Assembly: GCA_039803925.1 (NCBI GenBank)
Contig: JBDRZL010000019.1
Coordinates: forward strand, 1 to 41,748
Direction: 5' to 3'
From: a candidate division WOR-3 bacterium
GTDB taxonomy: Bacteria; Hydrothermota; Hydrothermia; Hydrothermales; JAJRUZ01
Length of the DNA stretch: 41,748 bases
Of the stretch, positions 36,558-41,748 are shown piece by piece. Position 1 is the stretch's first letter; each line of letters begins with the position of its first letter. The notes below the pieces were generated by a model that saw only the letters and a program-made list of their open reading frames with translations, had not been told where the DNA came from and searched no databases. The position numbers and the translations under genes are program-made.

Positions 36558-37928
36558 TTATTTTAAAATTTTATATTCTGTTCCCTTTTTTGTATCTAAA
36601 AGTTCTATTCCAAAATTTTTTAATTTTTCTCTGATTTTATCACTTAAATGAAAAATTTTTTCCTCCCTTAGCAGTTGTCTTATTTCAATTATTGTTGAAA
36701 GAAGGTTATTTAAAAGAGAAGAATTAATTTTTTCCTCATCCAGTTTAAAACCTAAAATTTTAAGTATAAAAATCATTAAATTTTTTACTTCGAAAAATTC
36801 TTCTTTACCATCCTCATAGAGTTTATTAGCTAAATTTTTTAACTCATGTAAAATTGCAAAAACTTTAGGTGTATTTAAATCCTCTTCAAGTGCTGATTCA
36901 AATTTTTTTAAATATTCCCTAATTGGAGGTGAAAACCCCTCTAATTCTTTATTTTCCCCTTTAAAAATAATATCTTTTATTTTATCCCATGATTTCTTTG
37001 CTTCTTCAAGGGAATTTTCATCATATTCAAGTGGTGATCTGTAGTGAGCTTTTAATAAAAAATATCTCAAAACATCAGGGTGATAACTTTTAAGTGCATC
37101 AAGTGCCCTGAAAAAAAGTCCAGTTGATTTACTCATTTTTTCACCTTTCATTCTTAATAGTCCTGTGTGAAACCAGTATTTTGCAAATTCCTTACCGGTT
37201 GCTCCTTTACTTTGAGCAATTTCATTTTCATGATGTGGAAATATTAAATCTTCACCTCCTCCATGAATATCAATTGTTTCACCAAGGTGTTTCATACTCA
37301 TTGCAGAACACTCTATATGCCATCCGGGTCTACCTTCTCCAAAGGGTGAATAAAAAAAAGGTTCATTTTCTTTTTTCTTTTTCCATAAAGAAAAATCAAG
37401 GGGATCTTTCTTTGTTGGGTCTGGTTCAACCCTCGCTCCTTTTTCAAGTTCCTCTAAGGGTTTACCCGACAATTTTCCATATTCATCAAATTCTGAAACA
37501 TCATACCATATATTTCCCTCAGATTCGTAGGCAAGATTCTTATTCAGCAATTTTTTTATAATTTCGGAAATTTCAGTTATATGTTGAGTTGCTCTTGGGT
37601 AAATATCAGCTTTTCTTAAATTCATCTTTTCACTTACTTCAAAAAATTCACTTTCATATCTTTCTGCTATTTCCCTAAAATCTTTTCCCTCTTTAATTGC
37701 CTTCTGAATAATCTTATCATCAATATCTGTAATATTTAAAACAAATTTAACTTTATAACCTTTGTATTCTAAGAACCTTACAAGAATATCAGCACATAGA
37801 AATGCTCTCAAATGGCCAAGGTGTGGTGAATCCTGAACAGTCATTCCACAGAAATAAAATTTAACTTTCCCCTCCTCCAAGGGAATAAAATCTTCAATTT
37901 TTTTACTTATAGTATTGAAAATTTTCAT
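36558..37928 (-). CDS. cysS: Cysteine--tRNA ligase
   Basis: A 456-residue class-I aminoacyl-tRNA synthetase that charges tRNA(Cys). The HIGH motif is HLGH (36-39), the KMSKS motif lies at 264-268, and the zinc ligands are Cys27, Cys207, His232 and Glu236, spaced as in the E. coli enzyme. RPGWHIECSAMS and GGGEDLIFPHHENE are family signatures. The frame extends 18 codons further upstream to 37982, but the ATG at 37928 matches the family N-terminus and has TATAAT 7 bases upstream. It is convergent with the glycosyltransferase gene with one base between the stop codons. Confidence 0.97.
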   Translation of the reverse strand: MKIFNTISKKIEDFIPLEEGKVKFYFCGMTVQDSPHLGHLRAFLCADILVRFLEYKGYKVKFVLNITDIDDKIIQKAIKEGKDFREIAERYESEFFEVSEKMNLRKADIYPRATQHITEISEIIKKLLNKNLAYESEGNIWYDVSEFDEYGKLSGKPLEELEKGARVEPDPTKKDPLDFSLWKKKKENEPFFYSPFGEGRPGWHIECSAMSMKHLGETIDIHGGGEDLIFPHHENEIAQSKGATGKEFAKYWFHTGLLRMKGEKMSKSTGLFFRALDALKSYHPDVLRYFLLKAHYRSPLEYDENSLEEAKKSWDKIKDIIFKGENKELEGFSPPIREYLKKFESALEEDLNTPKVFAILHELKNLANKLYEDGKEEFFEVKNLMIFILKILGFKLDEEKINSSLLNNLLSTIIEIRQLLREEKIFHLSDKIREKLKNFGIELLDTKKGTEYKILK

Positions 37929-37935
37929 TGTTCTT

Positions 37936-37943
37936 ATTATAAT
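37936..37943. promoter_or_regulatory. Palindromic bidirectional -10 core between cysS and propeller gene
   Basis: ATTATAAT gives TATAAT on the minus strand (37936-37941), 7 bases before the cysS ATG, and TATAAT on the plus strand (37938-37943), 49 bases before the ATG at 37993. The plus-strand transcript would therefore have a short leader containing GGGTTCAATCCCC, a small possible hairpin. Confidence 0.5.
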
Positions 37944-37992
37944 ATAAAAGTTTATTAAGGGTTCAATCCCCAAAAAAAACAACTTTAAAATT

Positions 37993-40203
37993 ATGAATTT
38001 TTTTATTTTTTTAGCTTTTAATATAATAAATGTAGATTTAAATTTCAGGAGAGAGCAGATTTTATGGAAATGGGATTTGCGAAATTTTTCAAATTTAAAA
38101 ATAAATTCTTTCTATCCTCTTACTTACATAGGACCTGAGGGTGGAATAATTTTATATCCTATAACTTCTGAAGTTAATTTAAAAAAGGTGGTTTTGCCTT
38201 CTTTTTTAGAGTATCATAAAAGTGAGAATGTTTTTGCTGGTGATACTTTTGAGATTGCTATACCGTATTCAGGATTAAATTTTAGGTTCGGTAAAAGCGG
38301 GGTAATGATTTCATCTAACACATTTCTTCTTTTGAGGGATACCTTGTCCTTTTACTTTACTGATGATAATTTTGCCACGTTAAATATAGTGAGTTTAAAT
38401 TCAAAAATTGGAGCTTTAGATGCGCTTGGTTCAACAATTTATATGATTTCCGGTGATTCTCTTTTAAGGTCAGATAATGGCGGTTATAATTTTAATTTTA
38501 TTAGAGATCTTGAAAATTATTTGATTCAGGGTAATTATAACTATGTTATGGATATTTTCCCCTTTAACCAACAGGTGGTTGCAATTGCAGCTTATGGTCA
38601 AGAGACTAAATTTTTGATTTCAACTGATGGTGGAAACAATTTTTCTGCTTACAATTTACCCTTTTCTGGAGATATTTATTCCTTGAGATTTGCTCCTCAG
38701 AATCAAAATGTTATATTTTTAGATCCTGCATCAGGCGGTGTTCTATACACTACAGATGCTGGTGTTACCTGGAATAATGTAAATTTAATACCAAATTTTC
38801 CTCTTTATCCTGGTTTTATCATAGATATTTTACCTTTAAATTCAGATACCTTTTTAATATCTTCTGTAATTGATAGAGGTATTTTTAAAGCTTATAGAAC
38901 CTTTGGTAATAATTTTTCTTATTCCTATCTTGATACCACTTTAGTTCCCTTTTTCTTTGAACCCACCTATAGAAATTCAAAATTGAATGATACTTTTTAT
39001 ATTGGTTCAAATGATGGGGTTTATTACACTGTTAACAGGGGAAATACATGGACAAGGTATAAGAATCGTTTAAAGGCAGTTTTACTTTTGGGACCAGGAC
39101 AGGTTACATCAAAGAAAGACACAACTTTTTTAATTACAGATGGAGGAATTGTTTATAGAAGTTTTGACCTTATAAATAGTAGTTTTTCTGAGCTTCCTTT
39201 TAAGGGTAATTTAATTTTCTTTGGTAACAATCTTGTTGAAAATTTTTATTTTTCTTCAAAAAGCCTTTATCTTCTAACATCTAAATTCAGAATATTTGCT
39301 TCTCCTTTCCAGAGAGTTTTGTTTTTCTCAAATAATGCGGGTGAAAGTTTTACTTTAAAAAATTCTAATGGTTCTCTTTTAAGTTATTACGATATATTAC
39401 CTGGTTCAAATACAAATACTCTTTATCTATGGAATGATTCAACTCTCATAAAATCATCAGATGGTGGAATTACTTTTGACACAATTTATTCTGGTACTAT
39501 AAGAAGTGTAGCTGGTGAAGGTGATACAATTTTTGTTTTGAAAGAAAGTGACACTCTATATGCAAGTTTTAATGGATTAAATTTTTCAGCTTTAACATAT
39601 TTACCTGATGCAGGTGAGTTATACTATGTAAAAGGTTCTCCCTTTGTATTTTATTCTAATACCTTTAAAAACTATCTTATGTCTTATGATTTAAATAACT
39701 CAACAATAGATACGGCTATTAAAAGACCGAATAACTCATCAATTCTTATTCATTCTTCACTATCCTATGATGGATTCATCTATTCTCTTTTCCTTAACAA
39801 TCAAACTGGAGAAAAAAATATTTATTACAGAAAAATTCCAGATGGAAATATAAATTCGGTTCCTATTAATCTTGAAGCACCTGTTGGCATCTTTGCTCTT
39901 GAAGGTGGTTATGTTCTTATATATGAGATGGGAAGGGGACTTTATATTATAGGTGTAACTTCTGTAGCTGAAAGAAATAGTGAGGATGTAAAATTGTTAT
40001 ACGTAACTCCACTTGTAAGGAATAATCTTGAAATAAAAGGATTTAGAGGTTCTATAAATTATGGAATTTACGATATAACTGGAAAGAGATTGCTTTCTGG
40101 AAATATTTCTTCTAAAGAAAGGGTTTTGAATTTGAATAATTTTAAGTCAGGAACTTATTATATAAAATTAAACAATAAAATTTACAAGTTTATAAAATTT
40201 TAG
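37993..40203 (+). CDS. Secreted Asp-box beta-propeller protein with T9SS-type sorting domain
   Basis: A 736-residue exported protein. Residues 1-14 (MNFFIFLAFNIINV) form a short signal. The body contains at least six BNR/Asp-box-like repeats (LRSDNGGYNF, STDGGNNF, TTDAGVTW, TVNRGNTW, SNNAGESF, SSDGGITF), indicating a sortilin/Ycf48-like propeller. The C-terminus (NYGIYDITGKRLLSG, then FKSGTYYIKLNNKIYKFIKF) is a good match to the T9SS type A sorting pattern. No catalytic residues are recognised. Length and architecture (propeller plus sorting domain) recall PorZ, but PorZ propellers are of a different type. The stop codon TAG shares its G with the first base of tRNA-Ile. Confidence 0.8.
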   Translation: MNFFIFLAFNIINVDLNFRREQILWKWDLRNFSNLKINSFYPLTYIGPEGGIILYPITSEVNLKKVVLPSFLEYHKSENVFAGDTFEIAIPYSGLNFRFGKSGVMISSNTFLLLRDTLSFYFTDDNFATLNIVSLNSKIGALDALGSTIYMISGDSLLRSDNGGYNFNFIRDLENYLIQGNYNYVMDIFPFNQQVVAIAAYGQETKFLISTDGGNNFSAYNLPFSGDIYSLRFAPQNQNVIFLDPASGGVLYTTDAGVTWNNVNLIPNFPLYPGFIIDILPLNSDTFLISSVIDRGIFKAYRTFGNNFSYSYLDTTLVPFFFEPTYRNSKLNDTFYIGSNDGVYYTVNRGNTWTRYKNRLKAVLLLGPGQVTSKKDTTFLITDGGIVYRSFDLINSSFSELPFKGNLIFFGNNLVENFYFSSKSLYLLTSKFRIFASPFQRVLFFSNNAGESFTLKNSNGSLLSYYDILPGSNTNTLYLWNDSTLIKSSDGGITFDTIYSGTIRSVAGEGDTIFVLKESDTLYASFNGLNFSALTYLPDAGELYYVKGSPFVFYSNTFKNYLMSYDLNNSTIDTAIKRPNNSSILIHSSLSYDGFIYSLFLNNQTGEKNIYYRKIPDGNINSVPINLEAPVGIFALEGGYVLIYEMGRGLYIIGVTSVAERNSEDVKLLYVTPLVRNNLEIKGFRGSINYGIYDITGKRLLSGNISSKERVLNLNNFKSGTYYIKLNNKIYKFIKF
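40191..40196 (+). promoter_or_regulatory. Candidate -10 box of tRNA-Ile inside the upstream coding sequence
   Basis: TATAAA, followed by 6 bases and then base 1 of the tRNA at 40203. This is the same spacing as from -10 boxes to start codons elsewhere in the window, so transcription could begin at the mature tRNA 5' end. A weak TTAAAC (40168-40173) lies 17 bases upstream. AT-rich coding sequence makes chance occurrence likely. Confidence 0.3.
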
Positions 40204-40276
40204 GCCCCGTAGCTCAGGTGGTTAGAGCGTACGCCTGATAAGCGTAAGGTCGGTGGTTCAAGTCCACCCGGGGCCA
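40203..40276 (+). tRNA. tRNA-Ile (anticodon GAT)
   Basis: A 74-base tRNA without introns. The acceptor stem GGCCCCG pairs with CGGGGCC, the D arm is GCTC...GAGC, the anticodon stem TACGC/GCGTA encloses the loop CTGATAA (anticodon GAT), and the T arm is GGTGG TTCAAGT CCACC. Discriminator A; the 3' CCA is not encoded. The first base is also the last base of the preceding stop codon, and an outer-membrane protein gene starts 31 bases downstream. Confidence 0.97.
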
Positions 40277-40293
40277 TAATTAATAAAAAAATA

Positions 40294-40302
40294 AAAGGAG
40301 GT
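40294..40302 (+). promoter_or_regulatory. Strong Shine-Dalgarno site of the barrel gene
   Basis: AAAGGAGGT, 5 bases before the ATG at 40308. It is fully complementary to the anti-Shine-Dalgarno end of 16S rRNA and the strongest such site in the window, consistent with an abundant envelope protein. Confidence 0.85.
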
Positions 40303-40307
40303 AATAT

Positions 40308-41447
40308 ATGAGGAAAATATTAGGAGCTCTTGCACTCCTCTTAGGAGTGCTTTTTGCTACAGAGACAAGAGTGACTACATTTGGTGGAGTGGCTGATTTT
40401 TTAAAGGATGATGCTCTTGCTCTTACATATCCTTCCCAGATTCTTTCTTTTCCTGGTTATCTTGTTCTTGAGGCTTATGATGAAAATACACTTATATCAG
40501 GTAATGCTTACTTAAAAGGTTATTTTGGTCTTGGAGAAAACCATTCAAAGGGTGTGTTTGGAGTTTATTTAAATATTCCAGTATATACATATCCTTACAG
40601 AACTATAAAAGGTTTTATGCTCTCTTATGGAAAATATTTAGGTGAAAAGCTTGGTTTTGGACTCAATTTTGGATTTGGAAATTACAGTAGAACCTATGAA
40701 GATACAACAGGTGCTGGTTTTAAAAATAAGGAAAGTGCAAACATAATTTCCTTAAATCCAGGCATTACCTTTTATCTCTCCGAAACCGACTTTATTGATG
40801 CAGCTTTTAAATTTAACATTCACTCTTTTGATGTAAAGAGCGCCATACCTAGTGATACAACAAAAGCAAAAGGAACTTCTGATATTTCTTTTGATGCAAG
40901 ATATATGAGGTCCCTTTCAGAATACACTTCACTTGTAGTTGGTTTTCACTTTTTAACCTCTGATAATTCCACAGAAGAAAGAGCGGGTGGGCAGACTTCT
41001 GAATTTACTGATAAATTTTCAAGTTTTGGACTCAATATTGGAATTAACACCCAGCCTATAGATGTCTTAAACTTTATTTTAGGATTTCAGATTACAAGTG
41101 CCTCCTGGGATTATGGTGATGCTGGTAAACAGGGAAGATTTTCTTTTGGAGCAGTTACAGGACTTGAAGCAGACCTTGGAAAATACTTTCTTTTGAGACT
41201 TGCAGCAAGAAAAGATCTCTGGGGAAGTTATACTGATGATTACTTCTCTTTTCCAACTGGAAAGTTAAGTCTTACAACACAGGATCTACTTCCACTTGCC
41301 CTTGGTTTTGCTTATAAGAGGGGTAATTTAAGAGTAGATGCTCAGGCTTCTCCTGATATTTTATATAATGGTCCCTATTTCATTACAGGAAAACAAAGTA
41401 ATTTCTTTACCTCAATAAGTATTCTTTATTCCTTTTCAAGTTACTGA
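40308..41447 (+). CDS. Outer-membrane beta-barrel protein (PorV/UPF0164-like or porin)
   Basis: A 379-residue protein with a clear signal peptide (MRKILGALALLLGVLFA, cleavage near residue 17-18) and a body of amphipathic strands rich in Gly, Tyr and Phe. The start of the mature part, TRVTTFGGVADFLKDDALALTYPSQI, resembles the N-terminal turn of PorV/UPF0164-like barrels of FCB-group bacteria. The sequence ends in SISILYSFSSY, a likely terminal barrel strand. It has a strong ribosome-binding site and its own terminator, so it is probably abundant. No promoter is visible between the tRNA and the gene, so co-transcription with the tRNA is likely. Confidence 0.8.
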   Translation: MRKILGALALLLGVLFATETRVTTFGGVADFLKDDALALTYPSQILSFPGYLVLEAYDENTLISGNAYLKGYFGLGENHSKGVFGVYLNIPVYTYPYRTIKGFMLSYGKYLGEKLGFGLNFGFGNYSRTYEDTTGAGFKNKESANIISLNPGITFYLSETDFIDAAFKFNIHSFDVKSAIPSDTTKAKGTSDISFDARYMRSLSEYTSLVVGFHFLTSDNSTEERAGGQTSEFTDKFSSFGLNIGINTQPIDVLNFILGFQITSASWDYGDAGKQGRFSFGAVTGLEADLGKYFLLRLAARKDLWGSYTDDYFSFPTGKLSLTTQDLLPLALGFAYKRGNLRVDAQASPDILYNGPYFITGKQSNFFTSISILYSFSSY

Positions 41448-41466
41448 GAAAGAAAGTAAATTTGTG

Positions 41467-41510
41467 GGGGAAGGGGATTATAAAAAATTTCCCCTTCCCC
41501 TTTTTATTTT
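41467..41510 (+). terminator. Rho-independent terminator of the barrel gene
   Basis: An 11-bp GC-rich stem pairs GGGGAAGGGGA (41467-41477) with its complement at 41490-41500 across a 12-base AT loop, followed by TTTTTATTTT. It starts 20 bases after the barrel gene stop. Confidence 0.92.
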
Positions 41511-41525
41511 AATTAAATTTAATAA

Positions 41526-41748
41526 ATGGGAATAAAAAACGATAAGTGGATTAAGAAAATGGCTTTTGAGGCAAGGATGATAGAGCCTTTTTCTGAAACT
41601 CTTGTTACAAAAAATGTGATTTCATACGGAACCTCTTCTTATGGATACGATATAAGAATTGCTGATGAATTTAAAATTTTTACAAATGTTTTTTCAACAT
41701 TTGTAGATCCTAAGAATTTTGATCCAAAGTCCTTTGTAGAATTTAAAG
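41526..41748 (+). CDS. dcd: dCTP deaminase (partial, C-terminus beyond window)
   Basis: The first 74 codons of dCTP deaminase, which converts dCTP to dUTP for thymidylate synthesis. The N-terminus [42 protein letters not shown] and [11 protein letters not shown] match the family closely; the catalytic-site residues later in the protein lie beyond the window. It begins after the barrel-gene terminator, so it needs its own promoter; the AT-rich sequence immediately before the ATG has only weak -10-like candidates. Confidence 0.95.
   Translation, partial: MGIKNDKWIKKMAFEARMIEPFSETLVTKNVISYGTSSYGYDIRIADEFKIFTNVFSTFVDPKNFDPKSFVEFK

Noticed and set aside
37929-37982. Upstream start adding 18 residues to CysS
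   Set aside because: The family N-terminus begins at the ATG at 37928, and a TATAAT 7 bases upstream falls inside the proposed extension.
37944-37992. Riboswitch before the propeller gene
   Set aside because: The leader is only about 40 bases, with one small possible hairpin (GGGTTCAATCCCC), too little for any known riboswitch class.

Overview
The window is AT-rich and densely coded, from a didermic bacterium with a lipoprotein/outer-membrane cell plan. The supporting genes are an LpxH-like hydrolase, Lgt, a lipoprotein, outer-membrane barrel proteins, a Wzx-like flippase and a Wzy/WaaL-like polymerase or ligase. A gingipain-type C25 peptidase, a PorV/PorQ-like barrel and several secreted proteins with T9SS/FlgD-like C-terminal domains point to the FCB group or a neighbour such as candidate division WOR-3 (Stahlbacteria). 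That placement is inference. Proteins are rich in Lys, Glu and Ile, which would fit a thermophile. I see no insertion sequences, phage genes, CRISPR arrays or rRNA, and no gene-free stretch over 100 bases.

Layout. 1-5347: partial lpxH-like gene (minus), a secreted protein coupled to a ThiF/MoeB-type E1 enzyme, then pyrG, lgt and a stand-alone cyclic-nucleotide-binding protein in overlapping order. 5362-12375: surface polysaccharide block with an AlkP-type phosphodiesterase, two GT4 glycosyltransferases, a flippase and an O-antigen ligase/polymerase. 12399-15863: UPF0173 metal-dependent hydrolase, a DUF429 protein and an orphan NuoG-like iron-sulfur protein. 15908-20226: tetrapyrrole operon hemA-hemC-hemD-hemB ending in a membrane-anchored ComEA-like protein. 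20230-25694: class-I amidotransferase hydrolase, Hsp20, RNase R, purH and a metallo-beta-lactamase-fold hydrolase. 25691-35387: seven-gene minus-strand operon whose first three genes encode a PorV/PorQ-like barrel, a propeller-like secreted protein with a short sorting-type tail, and a 1438-residue C25 peptidase; mazG, an NYN-domain gene, a DUF4837-like lipoprotein and a COG2187 kinase-like gene follow. 35414-41748: glycosyltransferase, cysS, a secreted Asp-box propeller with a sorting-type tail, tRNA-Ile(GAT), a second outer-membrane barrel and the start of dcd.

The most interesting candidate system is the PorV-like / propeller / C25-peptidase operon. It matches the component types of the T9SS attachment complex (PorV/PorQ, PorZ, PorU) in a compact cluster, with further possible cargo proteins in the window.

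Expression signals also stand out. Many first genes of operons have a TATAAT-like -10 box only 5-8 bases before the start codon, implying leaderless mRNAs. Several divergent pairs share a palindromic -10 core. Only two GC-rich intrinsic terminators are visible; they follow hsp20 and the outer-membrane barrel gene, which also carry strong Shine-Dalgarno sites. A metallo-beta-lactamase-fold gene appears to start at ATT, and the tRNA-Ile gene shares one base with the stop codon of the gene before it.
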